Below, one piece after another: positions 50,939-59,653 of a stretch of 59,669 nucleotides of DNA. Source of the DNA: Candidatus Omnitrophota bacterium (GTDB lineage Bacteria; Omnitrophota; Gorgyraeia; Aquiviventales; Aquiviventaceae); the NCBI GenBank assembly GCA_023247255.1, contig JAHFGV010000014.1:1-59669 (forward strand). The letters are read 5' to 3'. Each line of letters starts with the position of its first letter. Within the stretch, counting starts at the first letter, position 1. The translations under genes and the position numbers were made by a program. Below the pieces are notes generated by a model. The model had not been told where the DNA came from. It did no database searches and saw only the letters and a list, made by a program, of their open reading frames with translations.

Positions 50939-53900
50939 TCAGACTCGAGGCTTAAGGTATTTACGATTTACGATTTACGATTTACGATTCACACTGCCTC
51001 CCAATCGACAATCGAAAATCGACAATCGAAGATATCTTAAGTTCGTCAATCACCCGTCGTCAATTCTTAGAACCTCTAGCCTGGAGTATAATCCAGAGAG
51101 GGGCATCGCGCTGCTTATTGTCGTCAGTGTTCTGACGGTTATTGGAATCATGGGTGTGGCATTTGCTTTTTCGATGTATCTGGAGACGCAGGCCACGCGC
51201 CAGTTTGTAGCTACTACCCAAGCCCGATATATGGCCGAGGCTGGGGTGAGCCATGGCTGGGCTCTTTTGGATGAGGACCGGTTAAGCTCACGGGTGGACG
51301 ATGATACCGAGTCTTGGGATAAGATCCTATCGGGAAGCGATATGGATGTGGATAGGGATGGACAGCGAGAAAGCCGCTTCTGGTCGGTCACGGATCAAAA
51401 AGGCGAGGTCTTAGGACGCTATGCACTGAAAATCACGGATGAGGCCAATAAGATTCATCTGGATGTTACCCATCGGGACATTTCTCCTTTAGATCTTGGA
51501 GCGGTGGATTTGAAGAAGCTGTTGAAAGAGGCGCAAATCGATAATCCGGATCGCGTGGCGGATGCGATTGAGCAGTACCGATACGGGCTCGACCGCAGCC
51601 CCGGTGTGGCCTTGGTGGATGATGATCGGGACGGTTCAGTGGATGAGGCTGATGAATACGAGCCACTCAGCCTGTACGGAGACGATCAGCGTCTGGAAGG
51701 GCTGGAGGGCTTGGTCGGTATCGCGGGGTTAGATACGGATGATCTCGCCCGATTGGCGAAGCTGGCGACTGTATATAGCTGGGATTTGAATATCAGCGTG
51801 CGCGGACAGGTACGTCTCAACGTCAATACCGCCACCGCTGATGAGTTGTTCTCGACGTTGCTTGAGGCGGGTGTGGAAGATCCCTGGCAGGCGGCAGTCA
51901 ACATAGCTGATGCCGCGGACAGCGATAACGATATTTCTCATCTGAGTGAGTCTTCGCGGCAATATTCCTTGACAAATCAGGGGGCATTAGGCAGTTGGCA
52001 CTGGGTCGAGGATCACTACGAGACGGATGAGCCCGAAGGAGAGTCCCTTTCATGGACCGTGTCCGTTCCGACAGGCACGTATCAACTGAGGGCTTGGGGC
52101 GTCAGTGGAATGAAAATCGGGGATCTAACTCTGGATGCCTCGTTTTTTCCATCCGTTGACTCCGGGGAGTATCTGGGAGAGCATACCTTCAATGGGCCGG
52201 TTTTGCTTCGGGTATCCCACCGAGGAAGTAGGGGTGAGACCTTCGCTTTCAAAGGGATCGAATTGATTCCTGACCCTGATGGGCAGGCAAAGACGGTGCG
52301 GGGTATCGAAGGGGTTCGCGTCAATGAACTGATGATCGAACCGGTGATGGGGTTAGACGTCAGCGCGGCGATCTTTGATGCTCAGGGCTCGGATTGGGTC
52401 TGTCCCCTCGGCTCGAATGTTTGTTCGAATAGTGGGGTGGGGCAGGCCCGATGGTCATGGACGAACCTCTTGCTTCAACCGGGCCGTTACCATCTGCGCC
52501 TTTACGGATCCTCTGCCGGGCAGACGGTGGGCCAGGTCAGCGTGGATGGCAATTCTCAGTTGCTGCTGCATGGCCAGCGCCACCCCGCTACCGTTTCAGT
52601 AGGCTCGGACCATAAAATCACTCTGAGTATTGGCAAAACCGCCTCCGAAGCGACATACTATATTCAGCGCATCTCTCTGTCCCGACAGCCGGACGCGGAA
52701 TACATTGAATTCATCAATCTGACCGATGCCCCGGTGGATGCAAGTGGCTGGATGATTGAAGGCGATGCAGTGGCAGGGCGTCAGGCACAATTGCCTACGG
52801 GTTCAGTGATTGATGCCCATGGTTTTTTGGTTGCCGGTGTGGATCTTGACGACGCCCAAGAGGGACTTTCCGGCAACGGAATTGACGCACGATCGGTTTG
52901 GGAGATGGCGAATCAGGCCGCTTCCACCATCGTTCAATTGAAATTTCCCGGTGGTGGTCCTAGCCCGGATGACGACTGGTTGAAAGTGTCGATGCCGCCT
53001 CAGACTCCTGCACGATTGATCGTTCGCAATGGGGATATGACAGTGGACGAGGTGGAGTATCGGCTGCCGCTTTCAACGACCGCGGCTTTCCAAAGTCTGG
53101 AAAAAGGGGATCCGAGCGCCATCGGGGACTCCGATGACAATGGCATTGATGATGTTTGGTATCCCGCGCTGCAACTGTACACCCCTGGCTCAGCCAACCA
53201 TAACGATGGCATGCAGCAACTGAAAGGGGAGGAGATCATTCTCCACGATCCCCAAGAAGAGATAGAGATTCCCAATCGTCCTTTGGAGTGGATTGGGCAG
53301 ATGGTCGGTTTGCCCAGTGGCCGGGTGTGGGAATCGCTGTCGAGTACAGATCTTGCCAAGGTGGTGGATCGCTTGACCGTCGATGGATTACGATTGGAAG
53401 CAGAAGATCATCTCGTTTCAGGGCAGGATGCCTGGAGGGAAACCGAAGGGGGCTATGCGTATAGCAGCACCGACGAGTCCGAGAGCGTTGGAACGTGGCA
53501 GTGGAGCAGCATTCCGGATGGCCCTTATCGTATGAGCCTGTACGGATGGCCGCAAGAGCAGATGAGTGTTCGATGGCATCTGCACGATGGCTCGATGAGC
53601 CCGTGGTCTGTGGCTCTTTCCAGTGATGCCCAAGGCAGGATCGTAGTGGGAAGAATAGTCATCGGCCCTAAGGAGGGGACTGCCGCAAATACCTTGACCC
53701 TCGAAGTCACCTGTGCCTCAGTCAACAAGATTTGCCACATGGATGCGGTGCAATTGGATCCTCAACTGCGTCGGGTTGGCCTGGTCAACATCAACACCGC
53801 TGGGCTTGGGGTGTTACGGGTTCTTCCGGGCATGACCGATACAATAGCTTCCCGCGTGATTGCCGGGCGTCCGTACGGGGATCAAGGGCAGAAAGGGCGG

Positions 53901-54113
53901 GGCATTGGGGATCTGTTGTTGACGGATGCTTTGGGTATCACCGAGGAAGATCGTCTGGCAGCGTTTCGTAAAATGGCGCATCTGTTGACGGTCCGTTCCG
54001 ATTGTTTCCAGATCGTTGCTATCGGACAGACGCTCCACGACGATGAGGTGCTGGCGACCCAACGGGTGCAGGCGATCATTCAGCGATCAGCCCAGACAGA
54101 CGCACAAAAATAA
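50922..54113 (+). CDS. gspK: Large GspK-like pseudopilin with added beta domains
   Basis: About 1,063 aa from ATG 50922 (an upstream start at 50883 is also open); GspK is normally 300-350 aa. The hydrophobic segment RGIALLIVVSVLTVIGIMG lacks the +5 glutamate, as in GspK. The GspK core is visible: ARYMAEAGVSHGWALL, VRLNVNTATADELF, and near the C-terminus VNINTAGLGVLRVLPGM (helix-hairpin-helix). Between them are extra beta domains, including a lamin-tail-like part (AEYIEFINLTDAPVDASGWMI) and two carbohydrate-binding-like sandwiches ending in GxxxLRxSHRG-type strands. The leader contains the 50959-51035 hairpin repeat (FTIYDLRFT..., NRQSKIDNRR) with no start codon after it, so the repeat must be translated. 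It would cap the pseudopilus tip. Confidence 0.85.
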   Translation: MFPPADQTRGLRYLRFTIYDLRFTLPPNRQSKIDNRRYLKFVNHPSSILRTSSLEYNPERGIALLIVVSVLTVIGIMGVAFAFSMYLETQATRQFVATTQARYMAEAGVSHGWALLDEDRLSSRVDDDTESWDKILSGSDMDVDRDGQRESRFWSVTDQKGEVLGRYALKITDEANKIHLDVTHRDISPLDLGAVDLKKLLKEAQIDNPDRVADAIEQYRYGLDRSPGVALVDDDRDGSVDEADEYEPLSLYGDDQRLEGLEGLVGIAGLDTDDLARLAKLATVYSWDLNISVRGQVRLNVNTATADELFSTLLEAGVEDPWQAAVNIADAADSDNDISHLSESSRQYSLTNQGALGSWHWVEDHYETDEPEGESLSWTVSVPTGTYQLRAWGVSGMKIGDLTLDASFFPSVDSGEYLGEHTFNGPVLLRVSHRGSRGETFAFKGIELIPDPDGQAKTVRGIEGVRVNELMIEPVMGLDVSAAIFDAQGSDWVCPLGSNVCSNSGVGQARWSWTNLLLQPGRYHLRLYGSSAGQTVGQVSVDGNSQLLLHGQRHPATVSVGSDHKITLSIGKTASEATYYIQRISLSRQPDAEYIEFINLTDAPVDASGWMIEGDAVAGRQAQLPTGSVIDAHGFLVAGVDLDDAQEGLSGNGIDARSVWEMANQAASTIVQLKFPGGGPSPDDDWLKVSMPPQTPARLIVRNGDMTVDEVEYRLPLSTTAAFQSLEKGDPSAIGDSDDNGIDDVWYPALQLYTPGSANHNDGMQQLKGEEIILHDPQEEIEIPNRPLEWIGQMVGLPSGRVWESLSSTDLAKVVDRLTVDGLRLEAEDHLVSGQDAWRETEGGYAYSSTDESESVGTWQWSSIPDGPYRMSLYGWPQEQMSVRWHLHDGSMSPWSVALSSDAQGRIVVGRIVIGPKEGTAANTLTLEVTCASVNKICHMDAVQLDPQLRRVGLVNINTAGLGVLRVLPGMTDTIASRVIAGRPYGDQGQKGRGIGDLLLTDALGITEEDRLAAFRKMAHLLTVRSDCFQIVAIGQTLHDDEVLATQRVQAIIQRSAQTDAQK
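50959..51035. repeat. TTTACGATTTACGATT / AATCGACAATCG repeat in the GspK-like leader
   Basis: Four tandem TTTACGA units followed by AATCGACAATCGAAAATCG. It is read in frame between the start codon and the membrane helix of the GspK-like protein. Confidence 0.8.
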
Positions 54114-54126
54114 TGGACAGTGGCTA

Positions 54127-54288
54127 AGGGTTCGTTAAGAAATAATTGCATCCATTTGACCGGGGGCTTTTGACCCATGGCTGCGTTGCTCATCGCTTAC
54201 ATCCTCATCGAGGATGCTCGCTCTTCGCGCCTTGCCCTGAGTCAAAATCCCCACGGCCAGATAGCGCAGTCATTTCTTAACGAACCCT
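54127..54288. mobile_element. 162-bp MITE-like element with 17-bp perfect terminal inverted repeats
   Basis: AGGGTTCGTTAAGAAAT (54127-54143) and ATTTCTTAACGAACCCT (54272-54288) are exact inverted repeats. The interior has a CTCATCGCTTACATCC/GGATGCTCG imperfect inverted pair and encodes nothing. No convincing target duplication was seen. It sits in the gap between the GspK-like gene and the next gene and is unrelated to the CTGAGG family. Confidence 0.8.
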
Positions 54289-54299
54289 AACCTCAATGG

Positions 54300-55955
54300 A
54301 TGAGTGTTGCAACAGACAAGAAGAAGGAAACGTCGCAGATGGCGTCAATAGCGAGCCGTTTTTTCGGTATCGTTATCGGCAAGCATGCACTTTGGTTGTG
54401 TGAGATGAGCAATCGACGATCGACGATCGACAATCGACGATCACTCAATTGGCTCAATCGACCCCGCCAATTCATCGTTGCTGCTGTGTCGTTTGTGTCG
54501 TGCCTCAGTGTGTTATCACCCCAGGCACAAGCAGAGGTCAGTCGAGGCAAGAGCCAGAAGGTAGATAGTACTCAGGTTAACCAAGCAGGACCCGGGGCTA
54601 AGTCCTCCAATTTGCGCCAGACCCTTTCTGTCGGGGCTTCGTTTTCAAATGATCAACTGAAGAGTGCCCATTTTCAGTTGCGGCCTGGACTTCTATGGTC
54701 CACGCTTTCTTCCACAGACCTGTTGCCGCCGACAGAATTGGATTTGAGTGTGTTGTATGCGAAGGTTTCTCCCGCAGGGGTGGATATTCTTCCCAAAACA
54801 TGGCAAATCGACAAGGATCCTATTTTTCTTTGGGAACCCCCAGCCACAGGCTTGGAACTGGCAGGATACAGTTATGCGATCGGTGAGAGTCCTGACGATG
54901 AAGTAGATACCACACGGCTTTCCTTTGATGTCGCCCAGAGTTCCTTAGTCGCCTTGCCGGACGGCCAGCATGTTTTTACGGTGAAAGCGATCAACACAGC
55001 GGGACAAAGCGGCAATCCCCTGAGCTTTGATTTGTGGATCGATACCACCCCTCCGCAGATTTTGAGCTACACACCCCCTTCGGGGGTATTGCTGAATACC
55101 CGAAGCACCACGATCAGCGCTAGCTTGACGGATCAGGGCTGCGGGGTGGATGTCTCGCACTTAGCCTTGCTCGTCAATCGTTCGAATGCGGCGGTTCAGT
55201 TTGATCCGGCCACCGGGATTCTGGTTTCCACATCGTCTGAGTTCTGGAAGGAAGGAACCAATAGCCTTGAGCTGCGCGTGGCGGATTTTCTAGGCAACGC
55301 CCAAACGCCTTTGGTTTGGAGTTTGAGTATGGATACTACCCCCCCCGAAGGAAGTGTGCGGATCAACGCAGATGCGCAGAAGACTACGACTATTTATGTG
55401 ACATTGGATTTGAACGCCAGCGATGCGCTCTCCGGAATAGATCGTATGATGATCAGCCATGAGGAGCTCAGCGGATATGTGGAAGAGCCTTTTGTCACCA
55501 CGCGCTCGTGGCTACTGCGTGCGGTGCGCGGTTCTCAAAAGGTCTACGTCAAGTTCATCGATAAGGCAGGGAATGTTTCCGAGCCTTACTTCGATGAGAT
55601 CGAGTTGCAATTGTTCTCTCCGGACACGCGGATTACCAGTGGGCCTGCGGGGGTTGTGACGAGCCCGGTCTCATCTTTTACGTTTCAGTGTTCGGAGGCA
55701 GACTGTGTTTTTTCCTACGCCTTCGACCATGACGCGTGGTCTGCATGGTCGACGACAGATTCGGTGACACGGACCGATTTAGGCATGGGCAACCACTATT
55801 TTCGGGTGAAAGCAGCAAAGGAAAGCAACGGAATTAACGGTATTCAAGCAGATGAGGAAGACCCTTCACCCGCCGAACGAACATGGATCGTAGAAATAGA
55901 GCAACCCTTGACCATACCCCTGGGCCCCCCCATCAAGTTATGGCGCCTGGAATAG
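54300..55955 (+). CDS. Exported Ig/FN3-like repeat protein in the secretion cluster
   Basis: 551 aa from ATG 54300 (alternatives 54339 and 54405). A long leader with the hairpin-repeat phrase (MSNRRSTIDNRRSLNWLNRP) precedes a signal-like helix (RQFIVAAVSFVSCLSVLSPQAQA). Two or three Ig-like units follow, with PDGQHVFTVKAINTAGQSGNP, TTPPQILSYTPP, TTPPEGSVRIN and QKVYVKFIDKAGNVSEP, typical of bacterial extracellular Ig/FN3-like repeats. The C-terminal unit keeps two cysteines. No enzyme motif; a binding or surface role is likely. Its position inside the pseudopilus operon suggests a structural or exported partner of the secretion system. Confidence 0.8.
   Translation: MSVATDKKKETSQMASIASRFFGIVIGKHALWLCEMSNRRSTIDNRRSLNWLNRPRQFIVAAVSFVSCLSVLSPQAQAEVSRGKSQKVDSTQVNQAGPGAKSSNLRQTLSVGASFSNDQLKSAHFQLRPGLLWSTLSSTDLLPPTELDLSVLYAKVSPAGVDILPKTWQIDKDPIFLWEPPATGLELAGYSYAIGESPDDEVDTTRLSFDVAQSSLVALPDGQHVFTVKAINTAGQSGNPLSFDLWIDTTPPQILSYTPPSGVLLNTRSTTISASLTDQGCGVDVSHLALLVNRSNAAVQFDPATGILVSTSSEFWKEGTNSLELRVADFLGNAQTPLVWSLSMDTTPPEGSVRINADAQKTTTIYVTLDLNASDALSGIDRMMISHEELSGYVEEPFVTTRSWLLRAVRGSQKVYVKFIDKAGNVSEPYFDEIELQLFSPDTRITSGPAGVVTSPVSSFTFQCSEADCVFSYAFDHDAWSAWSTTDSVTRTDLGMGNHYFRVKAAKESNGINGIQADEEDPSPAERTWIVEIEQPLTIPLGPPIKLWRLE
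54410..54443. repeat. AATCGACGATCGACGATCG repeat in the Ig-like protein leader
   Basis: Tandem CGACGAT/CGACAAT units, translated as NRRSTIDNRRS ahead of the signal-like helix. Confidence 0.75.
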
Positions 55956-55967
55956 ACATTGAGAATT

Positions 55968-56330
55968 GTGTCCTATTCCAAGAGAAGTAATGAGGATTGT
56001 GTCATGTTTCATGAGTCATGTGTCATAAAAAACGGCGCTTCCGGGATATATGGGCATTCTTCCCCCTCTCCCTTTTCAGGGAGAGGGTTGGGGTGAGGGT
56101 GGGTTGGTGAGGGAAATGTGCCAATCGGATCGGCTTCACTCTTATCTTCCCCTCACCCGATCCCTCTCCCTGAAAAGGGAGAGGGAAGTGTTGTTCCTTT
56201 TACCCACTGCAAAGCCTGAAGAACCTAAAAAACTTCCAATATCTGCAGTCGTTCCATAACACGTGACTCATGAAACATGACACAGACGTGAGCACTGCCA
56301 CTAATCTCGATGCATTTTGCAAAACCTCAG
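55968..56330. repeat. Composite spacer: MITE-like fragment with a CCCTCACCC inverted repeat inside
   Basis: Begins with the TGTCCTATTCCAAGAGAAG and TTTCATGAGTCATGTG modules and ends at the family terminus GCATTTTGCAAAACCTCAG (56330). In between lie CCCTCTCCCTTTTCAGGGAG...GGTGAGGG (56062-56099) and its inverted partner (56148-56187). The left terminal repeat is missing. No gene is seen in this 400-bp gap. Confidence 0.75.
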
Positions 56331-56364
56331 TTCCTGATATGAACGAGCCGGTCAAGCGCAACGC

Positions 56365-58212
56365 ATGAAGCTCGGTATTGGTATTGAGCTTTGTCCTAGG
56401 GCCGTCCGTTGTGTCCTATTGGAAAAGACTTCCGCAGCACCCCATGTATCTGCGGTGTTGAATCTGCCTTGTGATTCCACCCAGCCGCAAGCGCTTGGCG
56501 ATGCCTTCCAGCGTCTGAAACGTAAGCTTAAGATTCACCAGCCGGTAGTTCTGGGTCTTCCGAGTACCTCAGCGATCCTTGCGACTGTTCATCCTTTGAT
56601 AGTGAATCTCAAGCGAGCCCTGCTGGGTGTGGAGTTTGAATTGCAGCAGCAGCTTCCCTTTGATGTGCATGAGGCCTGCTGGCATTTTCAGTGGCTGTCC
56701 CCGGTTAATGGTGGCTCTTCCTTGACCAAGAGCCTGCCGTCGAAACCCATCGGCCACAAACGAGCTTTAGAGCACGCACCGGCCGATCTGAAGGGTTCAT
56801 CCTCCTTGAGTCTTGCGCAGACTCTTTGTCCACCGACGGTAGTGGCGGCAATGAAAGGGTCCTTGCTGGAGGAGCGCCTCGGTTTGTGTCGACGCGCAGG
56901 GCTTAAGGTTCATGCGATCACAGTCAATGCCTTGGCCCTTTGGAACACATGGCAGCGAATTCAAGAAACACGCAGCAATCGTCCGTCGAGCAGCGTGCTT
57001 CTTCACCTCATCGACTCCGGTGCGGCAGAATGGCTATTACAACGCCCAGACGGTATTCAGGTGATTCCTGTTATTCTGAATCCGGATCAGTCGGAATCGT
57101 CTGTGAGCCATTCGACAGAGGAAGAATCTAAGCCTGGCTCGCAGGTTCAGCAAACGCAACTCTACGGATCTCTTCTACAGGCCCTTACGGTTTCGTGGGA
57201 ATCGCTACGCGTCGAAATGCCGGAAGGATCACTTACGGTTGGGGTGGCTGCTTCCTCGGGGCTTCAGGAATCTCTCCGGCAGATCTTAAGCCGACTGGGC
57301 GTTGCGTCCATCGTTTCTATCGAACCGGTACAAGCCTTGACCCGCCGAGTGTCGCCAGAGAGCGTGGGTGATTGCTCTGCGGTTGCCTTCGGCCTTGCAT
57401 TACAAGGCCTCGGACGTACAGAAGTACCCGTCCGACTCAATTTGCTGGACGGAACACAGCGCGAAGAACGATTCCTGTGGCGCAGGCGTGTGGCTGCGTT
57501 TATGAGTGCGATTTCTCTTTTTGCGTTTATGGGATGGACGTTACACGGGATGAACCAGGCTCGAAGCGAGCACTTGAAGATTTTAGAATCCCTTCAACAG
57601 AGGCAGAAACAATACGAGCGTTTGCGTCCGACCCTTCGCGCCATTTTAAAACAACAAGAGGAGGCGCAGCAGCGTACGCAGCAGTTGACACGCTTGGTGA
57701 ATGAACCTGCAGTGCTGACCCGGTACTTCATCTCAATCAGCGAGGCGTTGCCCGCGGATGTTTGGCTCACCAAGCTGGAATTATCGAGGGAGGAATCCAT
57801 TGCAGCCTCAGGGTTTCAACGCCGAATCATCAACGGGATATTGGAGGGACACGCCTCTTCTTTCAATAGCGTGACGCAATTTGTCGAGCAGCTCAAACAA
57901 CTCGAAGGGGTCAGCTCGGTCAAACCGCTAGCCACTCATGTGATTACCCTGCCAGCGAGTGCATCGGGTGGGGGTCTGACAACGGCCCCTTCGGATTTAG
58001 CTTCTGCAGCGCCCTTGGCGAAGGAAGCTTACTCGACAGCCCAGACCCAAACCCCAGCAGGTGCGTCTGCCACTCACCCGGCCCCGTCGGTTTCCAGTAA
58101 CCCGCAAGGCATGAACGACGTCATTGCTTTTGTCGTTCAGATCCAAATGGATCTGACCACACCCCCGATGGATACTGCTACAGACGATTCCAAGGCATCG
58201 GATTCCTTGTGA
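56365..58212 (+). CDS. PilM-PilN fusion / GspL-like secretion protein
   Basis: 615 aa. Residues about 1-350 are an actin-like PilM domain (GIGIELCPRAVRCVLLE, VVLGLPSTSAIL, LQQQLPFD, VVAAMKGSLLEERLGLC). A membrane helix follows (about 376-396, AAFMSAISLFAFMGW), then a short coiled coil and a PilN-like periplasmic domain (LPADVWLTKLELSREESI...FVEQLKQLEGVSSV). This matches GspL, where the PilM and PilN parts are one chain, and places the cluster nearer to type II secretion than to a classical pilus. A Pro/Ala/Ser-rich tail ends the protein. The stop overlaps the next start (TGATG). Confidence 0.85.
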   Translation: MKLGIGIELCPRAVRCVLLEKTSAAPHVSAVLNLPCDSTQPQALGDAFQRLKRKLKIHQPVVLGLPSTSAILATVHPLIVNLKRALLGVEFELQQQLPFDVHEACWHFQWLSPVNGGSSLTKSLPSKPIGHKRALEHAPADLKGSSSLSLAQTLCPPTVVAAMKGSLLEERLGLCRRAGLKVHAITVNALALWNTWQRIQETRSNRPSSSVLLHLIDSGAAEWLLQRPDGIQVIPVILNPDQSESSVSHSTEEESKPGSQVQQTQLYGSLLQALTVSWESLRVEMPEGSLTVGVAASSGLQESLRQILSRLGVASIVSIEPVQALTRRVSPESVGDCSAVAFGLALQGLGRTEVPVRLNLLDGTQREERFLWRRRVAAFMSAISLFAFMGWTLHGMNQARSEHLKILESLQQRQKQYERLRPTLRAILKQQEEAQQRTQQLTRLVNEPAVLTRYFISISEALPADVWLTKLELSREESIAASGFQRRIINGILEGHASSFNSVTQFVEQLKQLEGVSSVKPLATHVITLPASASGGGLTTAPSDLASAAPLAKEAYSTAQTQTPAGASATHPAPSVSSNPQGMNDVIAFVVQIQMDLTTPPMDTATDDSKASDSL

Positions 58213-59081
58213 TGAGTGGCGTGCCCGGTTCCCCACGTCGGTCGTTTGCCCTGATGGGTTTTGCCATGGCTGTTATCGGTATTTCTATCGCAGGGCTCCT
58301 CGGGTGGCGCGTTCACTTGCGATTGCTCAAGCAGCAGATCGAAGACAAGCAAGGCGCGCTCAAGAAGATGCTGCTTTTGCATCAGATTCCTCCCAACCAA
58401 AAAGTGATGGAGTACCTTGGTTTTCGACAGGCATGGATTGAGGAACACCACAACCGGTTGCTTAAGCTGGCTTTGGCGGAACAACCCGCTACCGTTTCAG
58501 GGACCGATCTTCAGTTGTATTTTCAGCAGCAGGGTCACGATATCCAGCGTGCCATCGAACGTTTGGCTATCGCACGCAGCCTGAGCGTTCCAGCCATCCT
58601 CGGCCTTCCCAAAGAACTGCCTCCTTCCGATTCGGTTCCACGGTTACTCGCTCAGCTTTACCTCGTTCAACAGATGACGGATCTTGTCTTTGAGCAGGGG
58701 ATCACGAAGCTGGCTTCACTCAAGCTTGAGGATCCCGGGCTCATTCCTGAGGAAAACACCGATTCGACTGTTTGGATGCGGTTGCCTGTGCGGGTGCGCT
58801 GTTACAGTTCGTTGACCCAACTGGTTAAAATGCTCGGCGCCATTCAGTATCTCAAACCGCTGGCGGATCTTAGAAATCTGCGCATTTTGTCCTCTTCCGC
58901 TACAGGGGATGAATTGGAGATTGAGCTTCTGTTGTGTCGTTACTTCTTTATCGCCCAGCAGCCGATGACAGCCGCCCCTATCCAGGACAGTCACCCGAGC
59001 CTGACATCGGCTAAAGACAAAGGATCTTCTCCTTCGGGTAATACCCCCTCGCGTCAAAGACGCAAAGAATCCGAAGAATGA
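58212..59081 (+). CDS. PilO/GspM-like inner-membrane protein
   Basis: About 289 aa from ATG 58212, overlapping the previous stop; a GTG at 58209 is the alternative. One N-terminal membrane helix (FALMGFAMAVIGISIAGLLGW) is followed by a helical stretch and a C-terminal alpha/beta part (TVWMRLPVRVRCYSSLTQLVKMLGAI..., DELEIELLLCRYF), the PilO/GspM layout. It would pair with the GspL-like protein upstream. The stop overlaps the next ATG (ATGA). Sequence similarity is low, as usual for this family; gene order is the main support. Confidence 0.72.
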   Translation: MSGVPGSPRRSFALMGFAMAVIGISIAGLLGWRVHLRLLKQQIEDKQGALKKMLLLHQIPPNQKVMEYLGFRQAWIEEHHNRLLKLALAEQPATVSGTDLQLYFQQQGHDIQRAIERLAIARSLSVPAILGLPKELPPSDSVPRLLAQLYLVQQMTDLVFEQGITKLASLKLEDPGLIPEENTDSTVWMRLPVRVRCYSSLTQLVKMLGAIQYLKPLADLRNLRILSSSATGDELEIELLLCRYFFIAQQPMTAAPIQDSHPSLTSAKDKGSSPSGNTPSRQRRKESEE

Positions 59082-59653
59082 AGCGCGCCTCCCTGAAATC
59101 CGCTCAAGGCTCCCGGACTGCTTTCGACCGGGCGCGGGCTTCTTCCCTTAAGATCAGCGCTGATCAGACGACGGCCCTGGCGGTCTTTCTGAGTGTGATT
59201 GCCATCGGGGCGTGGGGTTGGCAAAAGACTGTTGCGGATTCCCACTCCCTTGAGGTCAAACCAGAGGCTTGGGAGCAGGTGAAGAAACACTTTCCCATTC
59301 CTGAAGAGCTGGAGGCCACCCCAAAAATTGCCAGCCAGAGCCTTGAGCAAATCATTACCGCAAATCCTTTTTCTCCGATGCGCAGGCAGAAACCAACCGA
59401 ATCCTCCACGGATGTTTCTCAAAAAGTGCCAGAGCCACCCAAAGCCAAACTGATCTACAAAGGGCGTGTGGTGTTGGGTAATCGACAACGAGCGATCCTT
59501 GAGGATGAAACCACAAGAAAGACGCATTTTCTTGAAATAGGACAAATCGTTTCAGGGTTCAAACTCCTTGACATTGCCGAAGACCAGGTGATAGTATCGG
59601 AAGAATCGACCGGCCAATCGACGATCTTGACGTTGACGTCGAAGACACAGTGA
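59078..59653 (+). CDS. GspC/PilP-like secretion protein
   Basis: 191 aa. A membrane helix (about residues 30-48, TTALAVFLSVIAIGAWGW) is followed by a flexible linker with NPFSP, a motif common in GspC/PilP, and a small beta domain (PPKAKLIYKGRVVLGNRQRAILED..., LEIGQIVSGFKLLDI...VIVSE), the homology-region fold that contacts the secretin. No PDZ domain is present. ATG 59078 overlaps the previous stop. A secretin gene would be expected just downstream of the window. Confidence 0.78.
   Translation: MKRASLKSAQGSRTAFDRARASSLKISADQTTALAVFLSVIAIGAWGWQKTVADSHSLEVKPEAWEQVKKHFPIPEELEATPKIASQSLEQIITANPFSPMRRQKPTESSTDVSQKVPEPPKAKLIYKGRVVLGNRQRAILEDETTRKTHFLEIGQIVSGFKLLDIAEDQVIVSEESTGQSTILTLTSKTQ

Noticed and set aside
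54127-54288. Small RNA or riboswitch between the GspK-like and Ig-like genes
   Set aside because: The exact 17-bp terminal repeats fit a mobile element better, and no known riboswitch core was recognised.
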